Shown: positions 1 to 12,300, counted from the first letter of the stretch. The stretch is 64,000 nucleotides of DNA from Adenanthera pavonina (GCA_026686845.1 JAIVEN010000006.1:38176501-38240500); one strand, 5' to 3'. Notes: a model not told the origin generated them from the letters alone. A program made the numbers and translations.

Positions 1-111
1 GTTTGAACACATAAATTGAAGATCTGTGTCCACATATGTACAAATTTGCAGGCTTCTTTTCTTGGACCTCTCAGTATTGATCTGATTTTTTTTTCAAACT
101 AATAGGAAGTA
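1..111 (-). other. Left-edge sequence, probable flippase intron
   Basis: No coding sequence is visible. Once the LTR next to it is removed, this stretch joins directly to the DNA after flippase exon 2 (minus strand), so it is probably the continuation of that intron. The next flippase exons would then lie beyond the left edge. This is inferred from the target-site duplication of the neighbouring LTR, not from an exon seen here. Confidence 0.45.
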
Positions 112-2449
112 TGTAACACCCCTCATGACTTTGTTTTGGCATGGTGTGCAAAACCAGAGGAAAACGGGACGGAGGGAGGTTCAAGTGGAGTCTGAAAGAG
201 CTCCATGCCATGGCAAGAAGCAGGGCCACCGCGGCGAGAGCGAGTCCAGTGGGATGGTTTCAATTGAACATGGTGGCGCCATGGCGAGATGTCCTGGAGC
301 TGCAGCGAGATTCGAGATTTTTGTTTAAATCCGGATCATTTCGGATGATTGGAAAAGAAACAAACGGAGGAGAACCGAGAGAGCTTTGCTAGGGTTCGAG
401 AGTTTCGGCATCTAGGAGTGATTTTCAGCCTCTGGAAGCTTGGATTCACGTTGGTAAGTGAACCCTACTCCTCCCTCTCCATTTTCTTCGGTTGAAATTT
501 GGGGTTTTTCGGTTATATGTCGGGATCTTCGGTTGGGAAAGAAATCCACCGATTGAAATGGATGAAATGGGGTTAAGGAAATGTGTTTTGGTATTCTTTT
601 TGCTTGAATGTGAGTTTTGAATGATATATTAATAATTTGAGCTTAACCTTACGTTGTTTCCGATTAGGGCTCTTGGGAATCCGAAGTGTATGGGATTGTA
701 TGATCTTTGAATGATTCCTAGGAGCTTATTGATGCATAAAAAGGGTGTTGGAACCTTAGGTTAGGCTAAATTGGTTGAATTGTGATGTTTGGTTATATGG
801 TATTTGTGGTTAATTGAGGAAATTGTGATATTGTGAAGGTTGTTTGGTTAACCGAGAAGGGTTCAAGCGTGTTAGACAACTCGACAAGTTCGTGGAATCC
901 GAGTGTATAGTTTTGACAACCTGAGGTAACCGGGTGTTTGTTTGTATTGTATTATTTATATTGTATGATAGTACGTATATTCGGGTATATATGCTTGTTT
1001 CTTTCATACCACGATATAGATGTGTTTGTGTGTACTAGTTTTATATATATATATCGTGGTATGCACACGGTTAGATGATGATTATGATTTTGATGACGAT
1101 GATTACATATATGATAATGATATTGATATGATATGCTATGATGCATAGCATGATATTGAGATGATGATGATGATGATGATGATTATATGATGATACATGA
1201 GTATCACCACATGACATTGTGAGATTGTGAAATATGGTGGATTGGGTGATGATGACGTGATGGCGATGTGATATGTGATGATATATATATATATATGTTA
1301 GGGAGAATAAAGGTGGATTGTATACGTTAGGGAGGATAAGGATGGAATATATATATGTTAGAAAGGTTAAGGATGGAATATATATGTTAGGGCAGATAAG
1401 AATGGAATATATATGTTAGGGAGGATAAAGATGGCATCCCTGTGAGGGAGACATGCATTTCATTCATTTTATATCGCATCCATGGATTGTATGAGTTATA
1501 AATGTGTATATATATATGTATGTGTGTGTGTGGTTGTCCCGGTTACTGAGACATTGTCTCACACCCCTCTCCCATGAACTAACCTTTCAGGTGACGGTTC
1601 TAACACTAGTCCTGAGAAGCCACGGGAGTAGCTATGTACGTGAGAATAGTCTATGTAGTATTTGTAATTTTGGATAATGTATCTTGTGCCAAGTAGGATA
1701 GAAGATTTTGTAATGAATATATGACATTGCAAGGTTTGTTATGTATGGATTATATGGATGGATATTGTATGTATGTATTATGTATGATGAAAGTTGGAAT
1801 TAGACATGATTGGTGTGTTTTAAGGTCTGTAGCCCATTTTGTCAAATAGGGGTTCCAAGGGGTCAAATCTCAGAGGAGTGGTTCCTTTAAGGTGAAACCT
1901 CTTTGGATAAGTTGGTTTGGAGGTTTTGGACTTGTATGAATGGTCTTTGAGTGACCATTTGCCTTTACTGGCAAATAGAGGTTGTTAGTGGTGAGTTTTG
2001 GTCAATAAGTAGCCAAAACGGTGTCAAGAGTCCAAAATCTCCATACGGAGTTAGATTGAGGTAAAAGTGGTATCTATGGATAGATTGGGACTAAATTGAC
2101 TTGTAGGAGTTGGAATCAAGTCAATCGGAGGTAGGAGCATAAAGTTATGTGCGTCGGAAGTTCGCCCCGGAGTGTGGAAGTTGCTGGTATAGAAAACCAG
2201 CAGAGGGCACCGCGGCATAGGGTAGTAGGCCACGGCGCCACAAAGTCCTGAAAGGATGGAGAAACAAGGGAAGGCCGGAGCCGCGGCGGTACTGTAGCGG
2301 CCGCGGCCCCAGCCTAATTTCTAGCATTTTTGGATTCGTTTCTGCTGGTTTGAAGTTTTTGGAAGTTGTTTTGTGTTGTTTGGGTCGTGTTTAGCTAGAT
2401 TTTGAAGGTTTTGGACAACTCTGGAAGTGTTTGGAGGTAGGGTGTTACA
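112..2449. mobile_element. Solo LTR, family A (2338 bp)
   Basis: The element begins TGTAACACCC and ends GGGTGTTACA, a 10-bp inverted terminus with the TG...CA ends of an LTR. It is flanked by the perfect 5-bp direct repeat AAGTA (107-111 and 2450-2454). There is no gag or pol and no second LTR, so it is a solo LTR left by recombination between the two LTRs of a full element. It contains a GAT triplet run near 1160-1182 and several short repeats around GTTAGGGAGGATAA (1300-1430). Related copies in inverted orientation lie at 45913-48298 and 49771-51898. Long LTRs starting TGTAACACCC are common in plant Ty3/gypsy elements, but the lineage cannot be assigned without the internal part. Transcription direction is not determined. 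Confidence 0.85.
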
Positions 2450-2609
2450 AAGTACAATTTACAAAACTAGTGAAATTTCAATTTCGTTCACATGATTCAC
2501 TCTAATTGAAAATCTAATTGGAGCCCAGTCTTGGTCAATAAGATGTTAGCATAACTAAATTCTGTTGCATGTAGCTAAAGACAGGAACCAAAGATTTCTA
2601 TAAACTAAC

Positions 2610-4692
2610 CTGTCAGCCCCTTTGCACAAAAGAAGTAACCTTCCCTCCTCATCACGCACAATCACTGTCATTCGCTTTCTTTTGCTAGTGAAGTCCAATA
2701 GGTTCAGGATTTTGTACTCCCTGTATAATTCAACAAACAAAAATAAAACAGTATATATAAAAATAAGGACAAAAAAATATTATGATATAAACAATTAGTA
2801 GAATTGCAAAGCTTTATATTGTAAACCATACCCAAGAAAAAAAATTAAAAGAAAAAGAAAAAAGATAAGCACAACAAAGTTTGCCTTTCAAAAGCTTGTT
2901 CAGAAGGCGAAAGTTTTTCACGGATGAAAACACTTGCTTGAGTTCTTTTACAAAACTCAAAACCAAATTCTCTTGCTGCTGCGAGAAAAGCCCCTTCATC
3001 AGGGGATTCAGCCTCATAAGTTAAAGTTCCTGTCTCTTCATTCAGCTCAGGAATGGCAGTATGGCAAACAGCTAATATTCGGAAAAACAATAAAAGGACA
3101 TCAGGATTGGGCTCTTTCAACCAGTTACAGTTCATAAGGCGACTGTCCTCAAATCTGAAACCCTTTATGGTAGCCTTCTGAGCCTCATCATCCTTGGAAG
3201 TAACAACAGTCTCCAGGTCAACATTTTCCCATGAAACCGATGGTTTATTCTCAAGTATGGGTACATCAGAGAGATCCTCCTGCTGGTCCTCCTCAAGTTC
3301 AAGAGCCATCTGCTGCGCTGTAGCCAGTTCAACTTCACTGGAACTCACACCATATGCAGCACCAGCAATGGAGCACTTTAAAAAATCCATCTGATTGCAA
3401 GTTAAAGTTCCAGTCTTATCAGAAAGTATAGTGTCCACTTGACCCAACTCCTCATTCAAGTTTGAAGTTCGTGCATTAGCTGGAGTCCCAGTTTCTTCAT
3501 GATACATGTGCAAGTCTCGTTCAACCAAATTTGCTTGTAAAACCTTCACAACCTCAATTGACACATAAAGAGATATGGGTATCAAATATCCATAAAGAAT
3601 CAGTGCGGTAACAAGATGGCTCAATCCTGCCAATGCAGCATTACTGGGATCATACAGGACCTCTGATTGCATGGGCTGTAAATACCACCAATTGATTGTT
3701 TGGAATTTAGTAATGACAGTGAATATTACTGAACTAACCAAGGATATCAAAACAAGAATAGTGAATAGAAGGCATATGATGTAATCCATCTTTTTCTCTA
3801 TTCTGCTCCTTTTTGAAGGAGATTTTGTAGAATTCTGCATCACTTTGCTCTCATGACCAGTGAAAATGACCACTCCATATATGAAATCAGTGTTCCTGAG
3901 CTTTGAATCTCGAAGGAGAATTTGACTAGGATCAATTGGATGAACCTCACGTTCATATTCAAAATTTCCAACAAATGTGTAGAGACTAGGATTTGGGTCT
4001 TCACAACGAATTATTCCAGTGAAATCTTTAAAAGCTTCATCATTATAAAGAAGCATGGTAACCTCCAAAGATCTTTTCACCTTTAGGTTTGTCTCACCAT
4101 CTAAATTCATAGTTTCCACATAGCATATCCCATCCTCATAACTTGATGACAAGAAAAGCAAATCAGCAGGAAAGAATTGATCTTTATCTACTTTTACGAT
4201 GTCTCCAACCGTAATGTCCTGCCATTGCTTGAGATCAAAAACACCATTTTCTTTATGGACACTAACTTTCCGGTGATTAACTTTGACATCTTGATGAAAC
4301 CTGCGGAAATCTTCTAATGCTTCCTTTGCCATACTGAGCCCAACAACAAATGCTAAAGGAGCAATCATGCTCAGTGGAGAGAATGGTGAGATTGGGGAGG
4401 CTGAGAGGCACGCAGCCACAAGGAAGTATATATTAGCAACCCGTCGAAATTGCTCATAGAGTGCCTTAGGCAAAAAGGTAATGACACTGTATTTTGTGGT
4501 TGATATATCATTCCGGCAGTAAACTAGAGGTTTCTTTTCATGGAGCTGAGGATGGTTGCAATGTACAACTCTTGAAAAACCAGGACCTTGAAGGTTTTGA
4601 GTATTCTCATGTGCAGTGTAATTCCGCCTTAGACAAGCAAATGTGTAAAGATGGCTCCTTTTAATCTTTGCTCTTAATTTACGTAGCCCCAT
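2610..4692 (-). CDS. P4-type ATPase, ALA4-7-like phospholipid flippase (5' part)
   Basis: The protein would flip phospholipids to the cytosolic leaflet of plasma or endosomal membranes using ATP. Exon 1 is 4692-2885 (602 codons plus 2 nt) and exon 2 is 2720-2610, ending in a split codon before the donor GTTAGT. I start at ATG 4692 (MGLRKLRAKIKRSHLYTF), because that N-terminus matches the family; an upstream in-frame ATG at 4737 is less likely. Visible motifs are the actuator DGET (D198), the phosphorylation site DKTGTLT (D425), membrane segments in VANIYFLVAACL and MDYIICLLFTILVLISLV, and PISLYVSIEVVK in the fourth. Exon 2 carries TSKRKRMTVIVRDEEG and the ATP-site KGAD. About 639 of a usual 1200 or so residues lie in the window. 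Intron 1 (2884-2721) starts with GC, not GT. The solo LTR at 112-2449 lies in the next intron. No stop or frameshift is seen, so the gene may be intact and continue past the left edge. Confidence 0.88.
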
Positions 4693-5700
4693 TTGGACAG
4701 ATTTCAGCTCAATGCAGTTATAGTTGACACATACCAACTAAGAAAACCCAAATCTTGCCTTTAGGGAATGAGTTATCCCCAATTTCTTCTTCTAAAGCTT
4801 GATGAGGTAAACTTACGGAAACCATCAACTTCAGCAAATAAACATGATGATCATTTGATGCATACAAAATCTGCATAATATGTCAGGTTTAATAACTTGA
4901 ATTATAAATTCACACAAGTCAAAAACAGAGAAAGAAAAATGAAAGAGCACCTATTCAAATTGGTAATCACAAATCAGTTAACTACCTTGCTTTCCAAATA
5001 TTAAAAATTCAAATAAATCAAATTGACAAGCTGTTGTCTCCACCCGACTTACTAATGTATTCATCTATCCTAGCTTTTTCAAAAAAAAAAAAAAAGAACG
5101 TACTAGAACTAAAATAGATCAGCTTAAGCAAAAGAAAACAAAAAGAATCCAATGTGAAAAACAATAATAGCTCGACTCATATTAGCCGGGAGTCTGATGT
5201 GGCTTTCTGGATAGGATATAAGGATGGTTTGATTAAAAGAAAAAAAAAAGAAAAAGAATCAGCTCAGACACAAAAACAATTATTAATACAAGCATATATT
5301 TGATTTCTCGTACGTCATAGCCAAAATCTCCCAATTGAAAAAGAAAATTCGTTTTGCAAAAACAACCAATAAAGCTTCAAGATATAGGTTATGAATGTGA
5401 AAATAAGAAGCAAAAGAAAATGTACCCAACGCCAGTGAATCGTTCATCTTCAAAATGCAGCAATGTGGGGCATAGAAGGGAGACATGGGACTGCTAATTG
5501 GAGTTGCAGATCGAAGGAGACAAAGTCTAGAGAGAGAAAGTCAGTAAGGGAAGACAAACCGAAGAAAGGGAAAGGGAGAGAGAGGACAGTGGCCTCTATC
5601 TCTCTCTCCCTTCCCTCCTCAGAGGTCGGAAACAATGTCAGAAATTTTCGGGCCTCATTTCGCGGCCCCGCTATATGCATTTTCTCAAAAATTCATTTCG
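4693..5700 (-). promoter_or_regulatory. Flippase 5' leader and upstream region
   Basis: This DNA lies just upstream of the flippase start on the minus strand. It is AT-rich from 4740 to 5450. Around 5480-5640 it has a purine/pyrimidine-biased tract (CTCTCT/GAGAGA), common in plant 5' untranslated regions and core promoters. A 5' UTR intron would be typical of this family, but I cannot place its ends. No convincing protein-coding sequence is present; short open frames here overlap on both strands. Confidence 0.4.
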
Positions 5701-7079
5701 AAATATTTTTTATTAAAAAGAAATTGAAGCTTCCTCACATTCTGTAATTTGTGATTGAACTTTTGGGAAGTGAAAACTTTCCCTTTTGAATGGTTTCAGT
5801 TGCTGCATTTGAAAAATTATTAAGAAAGCCTATGAAACTCAGGCGGAAATGGAATAAAGGCGACTGGGGTGATTGAAAACTCACAGGCAGAACAATTTTT
5901 TTTTTAATCAGTTGAAATTTTTTTGCCAATGAAACTGTTTACTTTCAATAACAAAATTTTGAATATCAATGTCATGAAAAACAAAAAGAAGATTTTGTAT
6001 GGAAGGACGTTTCTTTTTCTGGTCAGATTGGCAGCTCGCCGGACGAAGAAATGGCAGATTGAACTTGATATGTAAAATGATTTTTATATATTACGGTTGC
6101 AAGTATTTTTTTCCCCAACGGTTGCAAGTATTTTCAAACTTTGCATACAGGTAATTATTTAATATTTAGTTAATACTTCATCCATCCTTCCATTTTTTGA
6201 TTTAAGGTTTCAGCATAAAAATTAAGGAAGACACTAAATAAATTGATGGATAATGTAATTTTCTCTTTTTTAATTATTATATATTTTCTCTTTCTTAATT
6301 TTCATGTGCTACAAATGTAAATTGCTTAAGAGTAAAAGTGAGAAAAATAAATAAATGAGTTTTTCACTGATAATGTAAAATGTCAAGCTAAATTAAACTT
6401 TTCGAAGTTTTCTAAAACAACAATGAAAATGGATCAGAAAGATATTAAGAAAACAATAGAAATTAATAATAAATGTAAATTTAATTTTTTGGGTTAATAA
6501 TTTAAATAAGATAAAATTGCATATGTAAAAAGGAGAAATTAATCTCTTATTTCATTCATTTATATCACATTTTTAATGCACAATTATTTAATACTTAAGG
6601 GTAATAGACAACTTAACTTTAATATTTTCTAAAACTACATCTAAGTGAGTTTAAACTCATATGACATCATGTATAATACCAAAATCTGACCTGCCAACTC
6701 AATCTTCATTCACATCATGATAATTTAATATTAATGATAATTTAATACTTCATTCACATCATGTATAATACCAAAATCTGCCCTGCCAACTCAATCTTAT
6801 AGAGTTGAACTTCATATAACTTTTGCTGGCCTGCCAACTTATAAATGGTTTTCAGAAATTTAAGTTTATGATTATATTATTCTACAAATTCATATACCCA
6901 AAGGCCACATTTGATAGGTGTAAAATTATTAAAAATTTTCTATGAAAAGAAAAATGCCATGTGTTACATATTTGGTATATATTATTCAAGTTTTCAAAAA
7001 ATAAAAAACTCCACGAAATCTCTTGCCAAATCTCTCAAGTAGTATTGGAGTGAAAATCTAAGGTTTAAAATTAAATGGA
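5701..7079. other. AT-rich intergenic DNA
   Basis: No gene is recognisable. The sequence is AT-rich with many homopolymer runs. The one clear structure is the short direct repeat listed separately at 6665-6798. Confidence 0.5.
6665..6798. repeat. Direct repeat, 42-bp copies, 92-bp period
   Basis: The segment beginning CATCATGTATAATACC and running to CCAACTCAATCTT occurs at 6665-6706 and again at 6757-6798 with one difference (CTGACC versus CTGCCC). The spacer itself repeats TAATTTAATA. This looks like a local tandem duplication. No function is evident. Confidence 0.75.
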
Positions 7080-7295
7080 GTTAGATCTTTTGAATTAAAA
7101 ACTTGTGACTTCTTTTTAATTGAAAAAGGAAATAAATAACAGAAATGAATAATAAGAAGGGTAGATTCCACATGCAATTTTATCTTTCATTTTTTTTTTA
7201 CTTCAAAAATATTTTAAACCTCAGCTCAGAAGTTTTGAATTATGATTAAGGTCGTCAAGACTTATGACTCTTGTAAAGGCAGCTAGACTTATTGT

Positions 7296-7676
7296 ACATT
7301 TGGTATAAAAATGAAAATGAAAATAGTAATGAGAATGGAAAATGATCATTTTAAAAATCTCCTGACCCAAATTATGTTTGGTATACTTGATTAGAAAAGT
7401 TTATTCTTTTTCCTTAAAAATGATTATAAATATAGGATTATAATTATTTTTGTTTTTAAGTTATTTTATTAAGGATAATTTTGTAAAAAAAATTTGCCTT
7501 CCAAGAAAAGTAGACTGTTTTCTCAACTATTTCTGATGAAGCCACTTTTCCATAATTTTAGAAAAAGTAACTTTTCCATTAACTCACTTTACAGTGTATC
7601 AAACATGTTTAGTTAGAAACATTCTTTCTTATTTCTTTTCCAGAAAATATTTTCCCACATTCCAAACGTATCCTTA
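7296..7676. mobile_element. Probable MITE inserted in the first upstream unit
   Basis: This stretch is absent from the paralogous position upstream of TNL-1. Its ends are roughly inverted: TACATTTGGTATAAAAATG on the left against the complement of CATTCCAAACGTATCC on the right. It has no coding capacity. Superfamily and exact ends are uncertain, and no clean target duplication was found. Confidence 0.35.
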
Positions 7677-7779
7677 GTTGATGCGCATAAATTATAATCA
7701 TTGCCATTCATCAAACGTCGATCCTTAATTATATATACAGCCAGGTTAAAAATTGTTTAATTTATGGTTTTTTCCTAAA

Positions 7780-8215
7780 TGACTTTTGGTGATTCTGCAA
7801 TCAAATATTCAGATACTATTGGTTAGATGCAAAACCGTCCCTTCCTCTGGAAGTTTAATATTATCTTCAGAGAATCCATTTGGCTGTGAAGACTTAAAAT
7901 TGATTAAGTCAGTCAACTCCAATCACTGCCTTACTTCTATCTTCAGCAGTTTTTACCATTTCTCAACGAAGAAGAAGAGAGTACTGTAGCCGCTGCTGCT
8001 TTATTGTCCTCCTTTTTCTAAAACTCTATTCGCACCCAAGCACATGAGAACTTGTAATAATATGGACCTTTCTTTTGGCCTCGAATCATTCGTTGTTTGA
8101 TCAACTAAGGTACCTTCAATGGGATGCGTGGTTAGTGGTTATCCTTTGGAGAGTACTCTCTACCATCCACATTTTGTCCGGAGAAACTTGTTGATCAATC
8201 AGGTAGCTAGAGTTT
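7780..8215 (+). pseudogene. TNL relic: promoter and start fused to LRR sequence
   Basis: Sequence from about 7780 to 7990 matches the TNL-1 promoter and leader, including CCGTCCCTTCCT, GGAAGTTTAAT, CCATTTGGCTGTGAAGACTTA and CAACGAAGAAGAAGAGA. It then matches the first codons (GCCGCTGCTGCTT.ATTGTCCTCCT, about 7990-8015). From about 8025 it jumps to TNL exon-3 sequence, the part that in TNL-1 spans 12345-12500: CTATTCGCACCCAAGCA, GGACCTTTCTTTTGGCCT, TACCTTCAATGGGATG and GGAGAAACTTGTTGA. Everything between (rest of TIR, NB-ARC, introns) is missing. Small insertions and stops break the frame. It is a deletion-fusion pseudogene of the local TNL family. Confidence 0.8.
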
Positions 8216-8839
8216 CTAACTCCAATTAATTCATAAACATGCATGCATGCTTAACACTTGCATGGTTATCGACAAAGTTTTGTATAAGAGTCATCCATGA
8301 CTTTGAAATTCCCTGTCTAATTAATCTCTCAAGTAATATTGGAAAATCTAATTCCAAGATAATCAATCAACATAATTTTATTTAATTTAGCTATACTTTA
8401 TGATTGATTCATACATTTTGTTTTAAAAAAAAAACTACACATACAAAAGGGAAATTTTATTACATAAAATAGCAACAGTATATCTATATATATATATAAA
8501 TGCTATCACTTCCTACAATGTTTTGAATCTCGGTGATCAATCAACATTATGGAAAGAAGATATAACACGAGGGGTTTTTTTTTGGTGGGGAATTAAAGAT
8601 GCCAAACAGTATATAATATTGCAAAATTTACTGTTGCACTGGCCTTTATTTACTTAGTTATGGTAAGAAGTAAGAACACGCTACAAGATTATGACTCCTG
8701 TCTGCTGGTAATGGAGAGTGGCGCCAAACAAAGAGAAGAAAAAAAGGAGGAAAAATATCAAATAACACCCAAAAGCTACAGTCAGATTTGCTCAACCTAG
8801 CTATCAGAAGGAATTAGTAAGGATTAAATGGATTTATAT
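8216..8839. other. AT-rich spacer
   Basis: No gene or recognisable element is seen. A short (TA)n run lies near 8482-8497. The stretch links the TNL relic to the second upstream unit. Confidence 0.4.
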
Positions 8840-9129
8840 TTTAAAAAAAAAATTAAAAGATTGTGGATTTTTTTTAAATAAAAAGGTAATAAACCAAAGA
8901 AATGAATAAAAAAGTAGATTCCATATATATGCTTCTTCATTTTTTAACATCTTTTTATACTAACAAAAATCTATTAAACCTAATATGGTTTAAATTATGA
9001 TGAAGGTCCTCTAAAAACTTATGACCCCTGTACAGGCGCGGCAGGACTAATTCGATGTAGGACAGGCCAACTAATCTTTAAATGACTTTTGGTGAGTCTT
9101 TAATCAAATGCCTACCAGGTGGACTTATT

Positions 9130-9367
9130 CCTCAAACTGATATATAATAGTATAAATTGTTATTGGTTAGATCCAAAACCGTTCCTTCCTGGAAGTTTTC
9201 ATTTGTTCAGTGTATCCATTTGGCTGTGAAGACTTAGACTTAAGTCAGTCAGCTCCAATCACTTCCTTACTCCTTCATCACTTTTACCATCTCTCATCGA
9301 AGAAGAAGAAGAAGAAGAGATCAGTGTAAACTGCTGTTGTGCACTTCGAATAGCTGATCAAAATATC
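9130..9367 (+). promoter_or_regulatory. TNL-1 core promoter and leader
   Basis: A TATA-like tract (TGATATATAATAGTATAAAT, about 9139) precedes a block shared with the other TNL promoters: CCGTTCCTTCCTGGAAGTTTT, CCATTTGGCTGTGAAGACTTA, GTCAGTCAGCTCCAATCACT and a purine-rich CGAAGAAGAAGAAGAAGAAG leader. The same order recurs upstream of TNL-2, TNL-3, the relic at 7780 and two orphan copies (37140, 39712). Conservation among diverged copies suggests that it holds the transcription start and leader. The start site itself is not visible. Confidence 0.6.
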
Positions 9368-12300
9368 ATGGCCGCTGCTGCTTCATCGTCCTCCTCTTGT
9401 GCACTTCCTCCTCCGAAGAAATATGATGTCTTCCTTAGTTTCAGAGGTGAGGACACTCGCAGATCCTTCATCAGCCATCTCCACACTGCTCTATGCCGAA
9501 GAGGAATTCGAACATACATAGATTATGAGCTCCCCAAAGGCGATGACATCTCAGAATCACTCAAGCTAGCAATTGAGGATTCAAGTATCGCTGTGGTGGT
9601 CTTCTCTCAAAACTATGCCTCCTCAAGATGGTGTTTGAACGAACTCGCCAAGATCCTTGAGTGTAAAAAGGTCCGACGACAACTTTTTATTCCTGTTTTC
9701 TATGAAGTGGATCCATCTCATATACGCAAGCAGAAGGGAACATACAAGGAGGCATTTGCAAAACATGAGAGAGATTTCATGCATAACCAAGACATGATCA
9801 ACGAGTGGAAACGTGCTCTTTTTGAAACTGCGAGTTTAGCTGGCTGGGACTCTCGGACCTGTAGGTCAGAATTTTTCTCTTTAAAACTGGATCTGTGAAT
9901 TAGTGCTTAGTTAGCAATTAACCAGCAATTATATATTGTTTTTCTTTTCTTACCGACGAGAATTTCTTTTTTCTTGTCCAAGATTTCATATCTTAAGTTA
10001 AAAGTATATATTATAAGCTCCTGGAAACTCTAAGTTGTATTTGAATGATAGAGAATGGTTTAAACTTTGGCTTGTTTTGCCTCTTGTTGATGTACTGTGT
10101 TTTTTTTCCCGTTAATGAAGTATTTTTCTGTTGTTCAAGAAAAAAAAATAATATAGAATGCACGTGATGCTCATATTTTCTCTCCCTCAATTTTAAGAGT
10201 CTATCTGTAAAAATGTCATTGAAATAGTGTCATCGCAAAATTTTATTTTGTTCATGAGCTTCTCATCAATTTTTAATACATCATTATAAAAGCTAAATTC
10301 AGGAAATTTTTGGACAGAAATTTGCAATGGAATAAGAAAAATTTGTGATAGATTTGGCTTTGCACTGGCTTACAGATTTTTGTGAAGGATTAGTGATGGA
10401 TTTGTGAAATTTATCACAAAATTTTTGTGTCTATGACAGATATGCAACGGATTTTGAATTGGAATTGGGTCTATCACAAAATCTGTTGTAAATTTTTAGT
10501 TTTTCTTTAGTGATGGTAGAAAATTTGTTACATGTCAAATATTGGGTAAAGATTAAATAAAGTATTTAATAAATTTAGTGGCAAAAAAAGTATTCAATAA
10601 ATTTAACAACTAATTAAAATAGTCCTACCATAATCATTTATACAATTTATTTCTAAAAAAATAGTAACAGTAAAATCTTGACAGTTTAATGAGTCATGTT
10701 AAATATTATACGAATAATGTTGTGGTCTCCACGCACTTGATGCTCATATTTTCTCTCTTTCGATGTTAAGTGCTTATCTGTTAAAATGTCATTGAAATAG
10801 TATATCATCTCAAAATATATTGTAGACTTCAGCATTGCGCTCAATTCTCTATTTCTTCTTTTTAATAAGTTGTGCCACCTCTTTCAAATCAATTGTTAGT
10901 GGAGACAACATAAATAACAATATCATTGATTTTTTTTTCGTCACTTCAATTGATAGTCCATTGATTTACCAAATCTCCTTTCATACACGTACTAATACTT
11001 AGTTTCCTTTTGTTTTTTAATTCTTTTTCATATTTTAGGAACGAATCAGAACTCATTGAAAACATTGTCAACCACGTTCTGCAAGAAATTAACCTCAGGT
11101 ATCCAAGTTCACCGATAGGTCTTGTTGGAATTGAAGAAAATTGCGACAAGATCGAAAAGCTATTGGAAGAAGCCCCACTAATTGGAATTTGGGGTATGGG
11201 TGGCATAGGCAAGACAACCATGGCTAAAGCTTTGTTTACGAAACTCTCCTCCCAATTCGACAGTTGTTGCTTTTTGGAAAATTTAAGAGAAGAGGAAGAA
11301 AAGCATGGCTTGACATACGTACGCGAAAAACTTCTCTTTGAGCTTCTATTTGAAGAAAATTCCTATCATAGGCCTCATAATGTTGCAGAAAGCCCTTTTG
11401 TTATGAGAAGACTGAGTTGCAAAAAAGTCTTGATTGTGCTTGATGATGTTAGTAGTTGGAAACAATTGGAATATTTAGCTTCATATTTTAAATGCTTGGG
11501 ATCAGGCAGTAAAGTCATCGTAACAACAAGGGACAAGCAGTTGCTTATTGCTGGAAGAGTTAATAAAATTCATGAGGCCAAGCCATTAAGTTATGTCAGA
11601 TCTGTCGAGCTTTTCAATCTCAAAGCCTTCGACACATACCATCCCAAAATTGGATATGAATCCCTCTCAAAAAGGGTAGTTGATTATGCAGAAGGCATCC
11701 CGTTAGTTTTGGTAGTATTGGGTTCATTTCTTTGTTGCAAAACTATAAATGAATGGGAAAGTGCATTGGCAAAACTAAAGAAGGGTCCTCATGAAGGCAT
11801 TCTAGAAGTGTTAAAATTGAGCTATGAAGGATTAAATTATGAAGAGAAGCAAATGTTTCTAGATATTGCATTCTTTTTTAAGGGTGAACTTGAAGAACAA
11901 GTGATAATGCTGTTAGAGAACTTTGGCTTCGATGCTAGAATTGGGTTTAAGACCCTTGTAAATAGAACACTTGTAAACATTAATGGTGGCATTGTATCCA
12001 TGCATGACTTAATCCAGGAAATGGGCTGTGAAATTGTTCGTGGAGAGTGTATTAAAGAACCAGGAAGACGAAGTCGATTACGTGATCCAAAAGAAATCTA
12101 TCATGTGTTGAAAAATAATAAGGTAATTAAAGTAAAAAAGAAACATTTGCGTTCCTAGTAATACATGTCTCTATAAGTGAAGAATGTCGCAATCATATGA
12201 TTCAGTTTACTTACTCCTATCTTAAGTCGTGTTTTTCAGGGAACCGATGCAATTGAAGGCATTATATTTGATCTCTCTCAAATTAGACATATGCACTTGA

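Larger units (their letters stand above)
7080..9367 (+). repeat. Imperfect tandem duplication of a TNL upstream unit
   Basis: About 200 bp at 7080-7290 aligns with 8840-9070: both contain a GTAGATTCCA block, a TTAAACCT block and a GACTTATGA or AAACTTATGAC block. The following 7780-7980 then aligns with the TNL-1 promoter at 9080-9330. The first unit therefore duplicates the DNA in front of TNL-1. The copies differ by insertions (one at about 7296-7676) and many substitutions, so the duplication is not recent. Confidence 0.7.

Noticed and set aside
1159..1182. CRISPR-like or functional repeat array at the GAT run
   Set aside because: It is a simple triplet microsatellite inside the solo LTR, with no spacers.
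2814..3017. Minus-strand open frame overlapping flippase exon 1 in another frame
   Set aside because: It is a shadow frame of exon 1; the family alignment fixes the real frame.
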